DNA from: Loripinus fragilis
Lineage: Eukaryota; Mollusca; Bivalvia; Lucinida; Lucinidae
Reading direction: 5' to 3'
Length of the DNA: 64,000 nucleotides
Assembly (NCBI GenBank): GCA_964019695.1
Contig: OZ026515.1
Coordinates: 137,335,049-137,399,048, forward strand
Part shown: positions 10,501 to 24,745 of the stretch, piece after piece
How the letters are laid out: each line of letters opens with the position of its first letter
Numbering within the stretch: the first letter of the stretch is position 1
Notes under the pieces: model-generated
Database searches by the model: none
What the model was told of the DNA's origin: nothing
What the model saw: the letters and a program-made list of their open reading frames with translations, nothing else
Program-made: the position numbers and the translations under genes

Positions 10501-13500
10501 GCCATCGTTATATCTTTACATTTTATCTGGAAAAAATCTTCAGGTAGTTTCATGCATTTTCGTCATATGAAGTAATAAAAAAATTAATAAATAAGTTATT
10601 ATTACATTTTTTTTGTATTGTTTGTGTATTTGGAAAGTGTTACTGGAGGTCACCTGTTTAAATGTAATATTACAAAAACATAAGTATTATAGTTAGGTTG
10701 TAGGTCTAAATTTTGGTTTGATTCTATTAGAGTTGAATTCATTCATAAATATTTTTGTTCTATTTTAGCTCTAAAAGCCCTTTCCAGCGGGTCTGAGACA
10801 TTTGTGTAATTCTTGTAGAAGCAATATGGGGACATTTATGTGAAAGTATATTAAATTTGAAACAGTGATTAAGTGATAGATGTTTAAGAATGTTTAGGCA
10901 TGTCTGATTCTGGACGTCAGACGAGGAATGATGGACGACGTAGAAAGACAAATCACAAAAGCTCATCTCCGATTAACTGAAAAGTGTACATTGGCGGGTC
11001 CAGAGCGGGTGGTTGGGGGGATGGGGGGGGGGGGGGCAGAGGTCGACCCCCTCTAAAATGACAAATGGCTATTGGTAATCTTAGATAAGCTGGTACGGAT
11101 TCCCAATCGCAATTGGATCCCAATTGCTTCTCGAGGGAGGTTTGTACGACCTTCTGAGAAATACATTGATGACTAAAAATCGTTGCCAGGACCCCTGACG
11201 AAATTATCTGGATCCGGACATGGTGTATACTATCCATTTGGTCCGCATATTAATGTACATTAACCTTATTATATATAAATCTTGATTTAATTGCTTGATT
11301 GATTCAAATGTCCCCAAATTTGACTTTTGAACTACACATGACTGTTTTCCGTTGCCATAGCAACTACAAGTATTGTCATCTAAAATTGATAGACTAGTAA
11401 AATTTCAATATTTCCCTATACCAACAGATAAAGTTTCAAATCTACAACAACAAACATATATGATGAATAATTACCACATGCCTTTCATTATACTTTTTAA
11501 GTTTTCATAATTGTCTTTCGATTTTGATAGTGCAAATTCTGTGATGTATTTTGCATACTGTGATATTTTGTTTTATTAAACATGCATAATAATTATATTC
11601 TATAATACACTCAGTAAAATAGCATATTTGACAACGGCTACATGAGAAAATCGACGTTAAAATCATATTGTATCTTGTATTCAAGCCAAAATGGTTTTGC
11701 TTTAAAACAACAGAATGTGGGGGTGAAAGATTGGCTAGTAATATAATGTAACCCGCTCCCTAGCGGTAACCTCTGTTGTAGTCCGACAGATACACAGCTT
11801 GACCTGGAAGTTTGGTTCAAAGTTGAGTGGTCCCATGGGTTTGTCTGTGGTTTGTGATTGTGGTATTTACTGAATAAACCATTTTCTTGTATTTTGGAAC
11901 CAAACATCAACTCAGTTTGAAATGAACAACGCTATTAACCTAATATATGGCGCTATACTCATGTTTATCAATAATCTCTAAAAACTGCATTGTTTTACGT
12001 TGCCCTGATAAACAGTTATCTATCCCACGGTATGTGTATTTATCAGGTCATCATGACGTTGCTCTTTTTAAATGACGTCGTCAATGGCGTTGAAACGACA
12101 CAAAAATAGATAATATCATAATCGCTTGTTTGAAGAGTAAAACAGTTGTAATCTGATAAATAGAATACCAGAGTCTCGTCTTTTGATATCAAATTTACCA
12201 GGTTTAGCTTCAAGAACACATGTTGAATCGCTTGTCAAGCCTCTTGATTCAGCAAGCGTTCTCAAAGCAGAAAAGACACTCACTACATGTTCTCTAGAAT
12301 AGCTTGTATAGCTTTTTAACAACACTTTATGTATACTGGCATACTCACCCGTATCCAAAATCAAATACTATAGGAAGTGGAGTGGTACTGGTATCAGCTG
12401 AAAATGGCTTTTGGTCTCTGTGATTGGTTATGAAGCTCAAAACAGTAAAGTCAAGAATGTGTGCAAATATTGAAGGATCGTTGTAAACGTCTTTGCTTCT
12501 GAATTCCTTGCAGTAGGAATAATCTCCAGGTAGTCTATACAGATATCTGTTTCAAAGAGAAAAATAATATCATTTGTATCTCTGTAGCAAAGAATGCTTG
12601 TCCATCATAGCAGCAAGGGTTGATTTTGTCCTAGCTTGGACGCCCAGTACTGGGATCTGACTACTGATATTTTACTAAATTTTAAGAGAAACGTGACATT
12701 CGAAATAGTCGTGAGAGCGTACAAACGTATACCATTAAGCGTCGAAACAGCATTATTCCTTAGGCTCATATATCCTGGTTATTTTTATTATACCTATACC
12801 CAAGTAAATGAAATAAGACCAAGAAGAAAAAAACATAGCCTCCATGTCCATCATGAGCTGCTAATCGAACTCACGTGAATTTCCTATCTCATACTTTCTG
12901 AAATTAAAATACATACAGTAAGAAAAAAAATGAAAGATGTTAGCCATCGCACAGAGAGGGTGTTATTAGACGAAGTCTTATAATTTCATTGTTTGTGAAA
13001 AGCTGACTTGTTTATTGAACCTTCAACAGAGAAGGCTCCCCTTACCTTGCATGTACACTGTGTAACGACTGAAACGCATTTTTCACCAAACATCCATGTG
13101 CCTTGATCCACATCTGAACTAGGAGTGAGGTTGGTGCACTGTTAAACTGGTTTAAGCCCTCCAGTAAAATGTTTTACTGACCGTTCCAAGGCGGTACTTC
13201 TTTTGTGGATCTTTTATGTTTTTTTCTGTCTTGTGTTTGCTATGCCTTTGTGCGCGTCTGTTTATATGTGCCTTGAGGTCACCTCCTGGGAAAGGACTGA
13301 GCTCTTGGCTCTCGTTTGCGGTGTCTATCAGTGAGTTTTTCACTTTCACATTGGTATCCTGGGTTAAGTGTGGTACTTGATTGTATCGATTCCTGATCTT
13401 TGCACACTTACTTTGATCTCTGTAATAGAACTTTTGCGTTTTATCAAATTTTGAAAAGGAATATGAGAGATCCTGTAAAAATATATTTGTGTCTATTAAA

Positions 13501-15702
13501 AATCAGGTGATAATTTAGATAGACTTAAAAGCTAGAGATTTCAATGCGACCAGTTTGTCTACTTATGATTTTTCTACTCTTTACACTACTTTACCTCATA
13601 ATTTGATTAAAGATAAACTTATTGATCTTATCGAAAGAACCTTCAATAGGGAAGGCTCTCCTTACCTTGCGACTTAACGACTGAAACGCATTTTTTACTT
13701 CAGAAAAACCTACAAAATATCATGTATGGTCTTGCCAAAATCTATGTGATGCGCTGACCTTTTTGTTGGACAATAGTTTTATTCGATTTGGCTATTTGGG
13801 TGATAAACAAATTGTCCAGCCAGCATTCAATGTTGGGCCACCATTGGCCCACCAACGAAACGCCATTGAAATGGTATTTCTCTGGCGGGGCGATGATGGC
13901 CCGATTTTATTTGTAAACTGGAGTTTATTAGTAATAAAAAACGTTGTCAGAGCTGGACCGCCTCCTGTCGAAACTTTCTGGATTCGCTCATGTTGTGAAA
14001 ACAAACGAACTTACTCTTTATTGAATGCATCGTTTCGGGCCCGGAAATAAAACGGGTGGAACTGGCCATCATTTTTCTTCAAATGATCAACCTTCCGTCG
14101 TAAAAAGTAGATAATTGCCCCTCCAATCATCCCTCCTCTGAAACATGACCCGATTGGTTTAGAAATTCTATAGCATTCTATGGTCATACAAACATCGCCA
14201 TCTGAAATAATATCAAATGCTCCTCGCTTTGACAGTTGCATCCCTTCATCTCTGTTCTTTAATATGGGCCGGTACACAAGATTGCATAACTCTTGATCTG
14301 TATTATTATCTCTATGTGAGTCTGTCTGTCCGTTAGAATAGTCTGTGCTGAGAATATGCAGATAGTATTGTAATCGGTTCCGTCGGCCCGCCTGTGCGGC
14401 CGTCCGTCGTGGGTTTTGGTTCGTCATGCGATCTCTTATTTATTTTTTGACCGAAGGTGTTCATATTTAGCATGATATTTGTTTATGGTGGATTGATGAC
14501 AACAAATGTTTCAGATTACCGATATGGCATTGGAATCAAATGGCAAGGTCTAATATACTTAAGTTCTGTCTAACGACACGTACATGTGACGAACTCATCG
14601 TTCATTGCATTGATAGGGAGTGTTCATACTTAGCACAATGCTTGCTGTTGGTGTGCAGCTGGCAACGAGGGATTTTGAATATTAACATGACATTAAGAGT
14701 CAAAGGCCAAAGTCCATATACTTAAAATATATCTTTCTAATGGCTCATAACACGAACCCCCGTTACATTTTATTTGTGGAACAATCTTTGTTCATATAGG
14801 AAGATGTCAGCAAAGGTTTGGTATAGACAATATAAACTTGAGGTAAAAGGTCAAGGTCAATTATAATTTAGATCTGTTCTATGGATTGTTAGGCAAATTC
14901 CTTCACAGTGGTTATATTTTGTACAATGACTGCCTATGGTGTGAAAATGGCTACAAAGGTTTTGGATCGGCGGCGTGACATTACAGTCAATGGTCAATGT
15001 CAAATATGCTAAACTATTTTTATGGCTTGTAACGTGAACATATCTTATAGGGATCACACATATTTTTCATGCATTAACATTTGCCGGGTCCTGAAGAAGC
15101 TGTTAGAACACGATGCTAATAGGCCGTGTCCAAACATCTCGGGAAGGACCCGGCAAGTGTTAATGCACTTAAACAAACATGTGTGATTGTTATTTTTGCA
15201 TATTTTACCTTATTCCAACCAAATTCGCACTGAAAACGCTGCTAAATCATTAGTATATCCCTTTTCTCACTCTGTTTCTCTAAACAAAATGGCGTCGACT
15301 GCAAACTTTCGAACATCGTAACGTCATTTTCGTGGACAAAGCAGCGTCGAAATGATCAGTCTGGTTCGAAAGGCTTTCCGTATAACGTCGTGTGTAAATA
15401 ACTCGGGGCTCATTTTAAACATTTTCAAGTTTAAATCCATGTTCAAACAAAATGTGAATCTCCTGATTTGAACATGAATTTTGTTCCCTTGACAATAGGT
15501 TAAAACAGCTATACGAATAGGTATCTATGCAAGAATACATTTTTCTAGATGGTGTTCATATTTGACACAATGGTTGCTTATGGTGGGTTATGACAACAAA
15601 GCTTTCGGATCGCCAATATGACTTTTGAGACAAAGACCAAACTTGCTTAATGGCTGGGTGAAGCTAATGGTAGAGCAAACATTAGCGAAAATTACCGATA
15701 CC

Positions 15703-15733
<31 letters not shown>

Positions 15734-18700
15734 ATATACACACCTGAAAATGGAAAACAATTGAATGAATGATACGGCAAGATATTAAAGTTTCTTGGAT
15801 TGCCGGAATTACTTTTTCTAAGAGGGGCGGTGATGTTAAAACATGGTGAAAACTTCATGTTTAGAAACAAAATTGCGAATTTCTGAAATCCATTTGCAGC
15901 AGCAGGTACATGGCACCAGCAATAAAACAACTGAAAATGATTATTGAGACGTATATAATCAACACCCAGGGAGCGGAAGTGACCGGACAATTGTGTTTGA
16001 ACGGCAAAGTACGGCACTTGCGACGTTGTACGTTGGAGGATCAGTCACTTGCTCTCAAAAGAAAACACAGGGTGCATAAATATGTCAACACTGCAACCAT
16101 TTGTGTGTTTGTCATGAATTTATTCATACTCACGTAAGTACCAAATTAATTATACTGTAAATTGGTAATATTAAAACTGATATTTGTCATCGTTCACTTA
16201 AAAAAATGACACTGATAAATCCATTGATGCTTCGTTTGAATGTGATCACTCTTCAAAGTTGTAATGGAATATAGCATAACTATAAAGTTTGTACGTTCTT
16301 CTTATTTTTCTACCTTCTACAATTACATATCATGTTAGTTGCTGAAAGAGTGTTTACTGGAATAATATGTAACGACTTATCATGCCATCTTTTTACATCA
16401 TGTGAACGAGCACTTGACAGTAAATTGAACGGCTGCTTGTGATCTAGGCTGTCTGTATTAAACGGGCACTTGCCATCATGAACACATTTAGTTGAAATGA
16501 TTATTGCTATATCAAGGTACAAATTTGTTGTTCCAAACATCAAACAGTCTTGATATCGTTAATATTACATGCTTTGAAATAAATATAAACAAAAAAGTGT
16601 TTATGGTCAGTTTCAGCAAGAATTCATTTAGTACTGGTTTGTTTCAATAATACACCCTGATAGTAGACAAAGCATACATTTTGCCTGCCTGGTATTAAAG
16701 TGAAATTGGCAGTGTGTACAGTCCAGCCCTTTGGAGTTTGTGTTTTTAGTCCAAAGCTCCACAGTCCTTCTTTAAGTGAGATGGTCTTTAGATACTCTGC
16801 TTATCATTGATTTTAGCAGGACAGTTATCAATTGCTGGAGGAACCTTATAGTCGTTAAATACTTAAAGTAAGGCTGCAAAGGAGGAAATTGTGATTAGGA
16901 TAAATAGCCATCTTTAAATGTCCACAGCATGTAGCCCGGACATAAAGCAACTAACCAAATAGACAAATATGTATGATTTGGCTGTTATAGGACCTAATGT
17001 TGCAATCTCATCTTTACGCAAATGTGTATTTATATGATTTTGTGTAAACATAATGTGACACGATCAGACTGCTACTTTATGGTAATTAGGGAACAACCTA
17101 ATCAGGGTTCATAGTAAGAGCGTCCATATGATCAAGTGCAATTGGATATATAATACACAGCAGATGTAAAAACAGACAACAGTTTCAGGACAAAATATAA
17201 ACAGGATCAGGCTTAATAAATTATGAATGAGTTGAAAGGATTTTTTCCTAAATAGTTAAACATTACTTAATTGTTTTCCTTTTATTTTGTAAAAAAAAAC
17301 CCCATAAAACACATATCAGTGTATCAGTGAGACAGTTCTTAATATCAACAACAAATCCTTCTCTTTGAAAGAATGAACCGTATTTAAATTGTTGTCTGGC
17401 CTCACATCTGCTGACACCCTTTCTAATTCTATATTGCAAACGATATGGACTCATAAAAGGCTAATCAGGATCAATATTGTTTGCTTCCAAGATAAAATTA
17501 AATGACCATAGTACCTACCCCCACCCCTCTTGGGGGACTTTGCCACTATGACTTCCTAATACTACAATATATATGGCACAAATTATGTATTATATTAGTC
17601 CTCTAAGAAAAGTCACATTATTATGTAATATCAAACTTATGTTACCAAAAAATATTCAATAATATTTTGGTGCCAATGTAAGGTACTCCTAGGCATAGTA
17701 CATAATTGTAATAGCCTTGTGTGTGCCCTTTTTATTATGGAATGGTTTTAAAAGCATTATGATCAAGCAGAAGTGTAATACTAACAATACTTCATGTTAC
17801 ATACGTTATATTTGTTAACTACACTCTATAAATTATTGATTTTAATAGCTTTATTTGATAAATTTAGTTCACAATAACATGACCCTGACATGCATTTAAC
17901 TGCTAAGTTATAAGCTGCTGAGTATGATGACCCTTAACAGAATATTTTATAAGGTAACGACCTTTTTATTGAAATTGAGCATACAATCCTATCTGAAGCT
18001 TTTAGGCACTTTAAGCAATATGAGCATTCTATTGATAAAGAATTGTGTAAGGCGGTATTTAACATTTTCTGGTGTATATTTTCATTATACAGTATATTAC
18101 TTTAATACATTCTATTAAATGCCTAGTACTTGTAATACATTATACATCCTGAGGTGTTTAAATTTATTTAAATCTAATTTTTGCACTAAATAAATATAAC
18201 TACTAGCTTGCTCAAAATAGAACTTTAAATCTATTATTAAAAATCCTTATCAATCCACATTTAACTTTGCAAAACATAATGTTTTTTAGATAGCAAAATG
18301 ATTTTATAGGTTTGTTTTAAGTTATTAGGTTTTAAAATTAGTAATAGAGTGGATATGATAGAATTTAAGTAATAACTGAATAAAGACAATTCCCAAGTTA
18401 TGTCAAATTTTAAGGTAAGATATATTATGATATAAAACATATGATATGGTCCTATATTTGTCCAAAATGTTGTCATAAAATAATAAAATTTTAGCCTGAA
18501 ATGCTAAGAAATGGTGGATTGAAAATATGAAAGTTACTTACAGAAATTTTCTGAAAGAAATAGCATCTGTGTACAATCAACTTGGACTACTGTGTCCCGT
18601 TAGTCTTTGGGGGAAATACTATTGCAGAATCTTTGGTAGAAATAGTTAGATTGGGATAACGCATTGGATACTGATGATCAGATAGAATGGTCAGATATAA

Positions 18701-21700
18701 AATCTGACATTGACTGTATCAGCTGCATGGAAATATAAAGATGTATAAAAACGTGGTGAAAGTAAATATCATCTCAAAGTAAGTAAGATCAGGAATCGAT
18801 ACAATCCAATACCACACCTGACCCAGAAAACCACAATCAAACCTCATTTGCAAAACGGTGATCTGCGGGACGGATTGTTCCATGTACCCAACATACTCAT
18901 GATAGATTATTGCGCCATTTGTGAAGACGAGCATCTTTCGTCATAAAACCTAAACGCTGTAACTTACCTTCAGTGACATTGACCATTTGTCTCAAACGTT
19001 CAGAAGCTACAGGTTCTAGTTCAGTAAACCAGTTGAGCCTTCTTCCCGTTGTGAAAGGAAAGTTGAACAATCTTAGCATCCTGTAAAGTACATACATGCG
19101 CGTTTTCTTAGCAATTACCAGCCATCCAGATCAGACAGTGCAATAACAATATATGTTTTACATTTTGCAAAACATATGCACTACATATGATTATACATGT
19201 ATATGTTATTGCCTATATGTGCTTATGTATGCAAGATGAGAACTGCAAACCATATTTGAATTTGTTCCTTAATTTTTAGTGAGAAAACTGTTCAGAGTTT
19301 GAGATCAGATTGGGCTCAAACAAAACTCTCCAACTGCAAAGGCAAGCCGGACTCTTTTGAAATGTGCTTGTATTAAGAGTTGCTATAATAATGTGTTCTA
19401 GGCTGCAATGATGGTTGCCCTCCCTTGTTTCCTGCATATTAAGTAATCGCCATTGAATGAGCTTTACAAGTCTACGTGACAACACAAACGTTCCACACAA
19501 GCAGGTGTTTCTATAATCCCATGTACCAGTGTTTAGAAAGTAAGGGAGTATGAAATTGCACGCTGCAGGCCAAACCACGGCACCATGTGGAAGAGACACA
19601 GAGGACTAACAGTCACAACATATCAAGAAAACAATTAATAGAATAAAGCAAACAGCTCTCTCCTTCCCATCAAACCTTAACATTGGGAATTCAGATAATT
19701 AGATGTGTATCATTTTAATCAGTAATTGTGTAGGAACTGCACTGCCCACTATACAAATTGACTATTTAGCTGAAAATTTAGTAAAAGTAAGAAAGAATGC
19801 AAATATCAGGAATCGATACAATCAAAGTATGAAAGAGGGCAAAGATCAGGGATCGAAAGAATCAAGCACCATATCCAATCCAGGATACAAATGGGAAAGT
19901 GACAACTTTACAATTAGACATCACAAACGCCAAGAGGTCAGCCTTGCCCAGCAGGTGACCACAAGGCACCAATAAACAGACGCGCACGAAAGCATAACAA
20001 AAACAAGACAGAAATAACACAAATAATCCACAAAAGAAGCACCGCCTCAAAATGGTCAAGTCCAATTTAGGCTGAGACGAAATAATATTTCAGCTGATTT
20101 AATAGTAGGCGTTTGTGTGAATCGTGGTTTATGCCATCTGAACTGATATATTTTAGTCTTATTGATTTTAAAAGAGGAACACTTTCTAGGATGTTTTTTG
20201 GAAATAAGCATTTTTTAGATTTTAAGGGTTCTATGTTTGGGCCTTGTTGGTTTGTTGCCATCTGAACTGATATATTTTAGTCTGATTGATTTTAAAAACA
20301 GGAACGTTTTCTAGGATGGCTTTTGAAATTAAGTAATTTTTAAATTAAAAGGGTTCTGTGTTTGGTCTTTTTTATGTAGTACTATGTGTCTCTTCTAGTT
20401 TTACGATCATCTTGATGGGGAAAAGAGAGCTGGTTGTTTTACTTTAATCGTCTTCCTTATGTCTTGTGAATGATATTGTGTTGTCGCTCTTCCACATGGT
20501 GACATGGGCTGGTCTGCAATGTCTGATTGTGTTATATCTTGATCACACTCACCTATTCTCTTGCTTTTGCTTAACTTACAGTATAGTGATCCACAATAAG
20601 GGTGTTCATATGAAAAAGAATTAAACAATGCTTCCTTAGGCATGAATATTAATACATGTGCAGCCACATAACACTCACATTTGGTTTGATGAAAGTACGT
20701 TTTTTAATGGTTAAGATTAAACAAGATTGAAATAAGCGATAATTCGACGAAATTCTGCGTATGGCGAAATTTGTCATTTTCGACATGCGACCCCAGCCAT
20801 ATTTCATAAGACATTATTCAAAACATGTTGTCCATACGTTTGTTCGGTTTGCACTTGTGCATTAAGGTTATAACTCTTATCAATTTGAAATATAGACCGT
20901 ACATGTACTACTTGGAGTAAGAAAGTTATACCAAAAAAGCCCTAGTTGTGCAGAACTTTTTACTTGGTATATATCCTTCTGCGCTTCATAGTTTTATCTT
21001 TGATCCAAATTGAAATAAAATAGCAGAGTTATATACCATATTAAGACGATACGTTCTGTGCAAGAATGGTTTATGTCCCTTGTTTCCTGTTAAAGTTACC
21101 TTTACGCAAACATTAGAATACAAATCATTTAGCACCATTACTTTCATGCGCTAATTTGGGAACAAGCTGCTCTGCATCTGTTGGTAAACATCACAACAAA
21201 ATGATTGATTGTGAGGTTGTTGGTTGCTCAAGACGCAAGGTGAAGAATATGCATGTTCAAAAGGATTGTTTGAGGAAAGGCTGAGTCTATGGATATCGGC
21301 TGAGAACAGGAAATACATCGTTATCAAGAAAACATGGGATCATACATCAGTCGTCTGCTCTAAACATTTCTGTAGTTTATCCCCCTTTAATGCTTATTGC
21401 CAGCTGTGCATCTTTCTCTTTAACCAAATGACAATTGTCCGCTGTTGAAAGACTTGACTATTAGTGAATGTTTAGTGTTCTGTAGCTCTTTTTCTTGGCG
21501 CCGTGAGATGGTATGCAGTGTGTGAATTTGGTATTTCCTGGTCATACTCACTGATTCCTTTTGTCTACATGACAGCACCAATCCAGACTGGGCCATCACT
21601 ATACCTCAGCCGAGCAGTAGTTTATACACAACTTCCAAGCAAATCAAATGATAGATACATCAGACAGGAGGAGATGCGATTATTTTGCCTTCCTTAATTA

Positions 21701-24159
21701 AAGAATAAGCAAATAGATTTTAAATGGGACAACGAAAAAAAACTCAAACCGATTTAAAAGGAGAAAATTTACTAGGACTTGAAGAGGCATTTTAGTTTGG
21801 CAAACAGTTCATGCTTGCAGACGTACAGGCGCACAGTAGTTTACTCTTTCCTTCCAAGTTGCGACGGTTTTCATCTGTTTGTTTCCCCCCCCCCCCCCGC
21901 TTTTAAAACAGTTTAGACCCAGATCAGGTATGACAGAAGTGAATATGATTAGGAAATGCAACTCTCACACACTGGAACCCGTTTGACACTCTGATAGTAT
22001 TTTGTGCTTGTATTTTGTTAATTTTGATTGTTAAATAAGTCAGTAGACAAACAAGTATCAGCAATATCGACGATAATTGATTTGATTGAGTTGATTCTTC
22101 AAATAAATGTGAGTGTGACCAAGAAATACCACAATCACACACTGCAGACCAACCCATGGCACCACGAAGAAGAGCCACAGAACACTAGCAGGCACGAGGC
22201 ATCAGGAAGACAACTAATTGTATAAATAGAAAGGACATTAAGCATTGCATAATACAAATTTACTCAGAAATAAAGCACAATAAACCAAATAGGCCCATGA
22301 GTACTTAATAACTTAGCATACAATTTTAATACAATGCAATCACATGGATGAAATTGCTGGTATTTTGTGCATACACGAATGAATATACAGATAAGTATAT
22401 CTCAACCATGCGCTAAATTAGTTGATGTATCGATATTGCCAATTAACAGAAATACAGAGTATCATTATGTTGAGAAATATGCAACATATACACACACACA
22501 TGTATACACCCACATTCATGCCTGTATACATGCATGCATGCAGTCTGCAGTAATCTTATCCCATCTGACTGCATGCATGCGCATTCTGTCTTGTCCCTGT
22601 GTGTGTCTACATGTGCGTATCCTGTTAAGCTTCTGATAAATAACAAATCCTGTATTTACTTGAAAACAATTAGTATTACTTAATTTGCAATTACCTGTTC
22701 ACTTCTGAATTTCAATGCTTTATAAATATAAATACTTGGATTCGTTAAAAACGTTTTATTGTTTGAATTAAATAATAATACAGTTAGCTTTGGAATGTTT
22801 GTTCTATTCCATTAATATTTTGGAATATTAGTTTTCCCCAGATCATCGTGTAATTTGCATTAAAAAAGGAAATGGAATTCTAGCTCAGGAGAGGTGCAAA
22901 TGGCATTTCTTTTCATCGAAAGGTATATCACATGCCTGTTTCGACTGCTAATCTATGTAATGATAGTCTAAGTTGTATCAAGGAGTATTTGATTTTCGGA
23001 ATGCTTACCAGATGTAAATAATCATGAGATTGGTAAGATCCTAACAAATTGAAAAAGACAAGCTCTGCTGTGTGTTTGCAATTGGGCGTTAAGGTTTTGG
23101 ACATAATTGTCTATAAGCCCTAACAAATATATTTTAGTTTCCCATCCCTTGTTGTAGCAAAACTTCATAAAACCCCAAATCTGCCAACGTGTTCCTGACC
23201 AAAGCTGTCCAGTTAACCTTAAAGGGGTGTGCTTCTATATCTTGCAATAATTATGTCTTATATATTAGTTGTCTTGTGGTGTTTACATTTATAACCAGTA
23301 ATTAGTTAGCTGTACCAATCGTTTTGTGTGTAAAGTTTGTCTGCCCAATTCTGCATATATCAAATCATTCGGAGTACTTGGTTTGACCATTAAAATCGTT
23401 TTCAGAAAACGTAAATGCACTTATTCTATTGCTGCTGGTGCCTATATAAATTCCCAATCATCTGCCTCATAACAAAAAATTGGTACTATCAATTTATCAA
23501 AGAGATCTAGTCTGTGTTTTATCGAAATGTCAGTGAATTGGTACAAATGTTTGTTCATTTTAAAGATTGCCATGAGTGCTTTACCAGCTAAACAATTTGG
23601 GTTTCATGTAATGAGCCTCCTTATGTAAATATGACACCAAGATATACAAATTTATTAACAATTTCAAGCTCTGCTCCGTCATAATAGAATGATATGTTAT
23701 CCCGTAATCTTCCTCCTTTTCTGAAAACCATGACCTTTGTTTTTTGAGTGTCAACCTTCAACTTCCATCTATAACAATAATTTTCAAGAATATTTAGACT
23801 TAATTGCAAATTTTTTTTATCCTTTGCTATTAAAGTTATATCGTCTGCATACAAAAATAGAAAAAAAAATAAGCATCTCAACAATTCTTAATCAGTTGCG
23901 GCAGGTTTAATCAACGTAGGGAGCCCATTCAAGCCAGTGCTCACCGAATTTAACGGTTATTTGCGATATTTGCCTGACACAGGATGTCAGTCAATCACTC
24001 CCTCTCTCTCTCTCTCTCTCTCTGATGTATGCCCAATGAAATAATCGGGATTGTGCAGACCCCCATGAATTTAGCACCTTCTACACATCGTCGAGCCGAT
24101 ATATGAAAAGATCTAGGTGATGCTGACGTGATGTAGTAAACCTTTATCCCTCTCCCCTC

Positions 24160-24208
<49 letters not shown>

Positions 24209-24660
24209 TGCATATATATATTTTGTTCAATCCAAAAGCACACTTTGTATCAACCATCATACCACCTTTCAGGAGATGACCTATATTAGCTTACGCTTAC
24301 TGTCAAATCCTTTAGATTCAACTGCCTTGTTTTATTACATGTGCCTCCTTTACTGTATAATAGAGAATTAATAAAATATGTTTAAACCAAGCACCTCAAT
24401 GTCTATTCCTTTGCACCCTTAAGAATATATTCCCTTTCGATATCATTTTAATTTAACGCTTTATTTATTTAACGAGGATTCCTAACAGCCCAAGGGCCAC
24501 TAGTAGGTCTCCTCACGAAGAACATGAACATACAAATACAACGGACAATAAAGATAGACACACAATAACACGAAAATATGTACATATATACATCCAATGA
24601 ACGAAATGTGTATATGTGTGTGTGTGTGTGTGTGTGCGTGGGTGTGTTTGTAAGTGCGTA

Positions 24661-24745
<85 letters not shown>

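Noticed and set aside
22367..22646. His/Cys-rich frames on both strands
   Set aside because: They come from CA- and TGCA-rich simple sequence.
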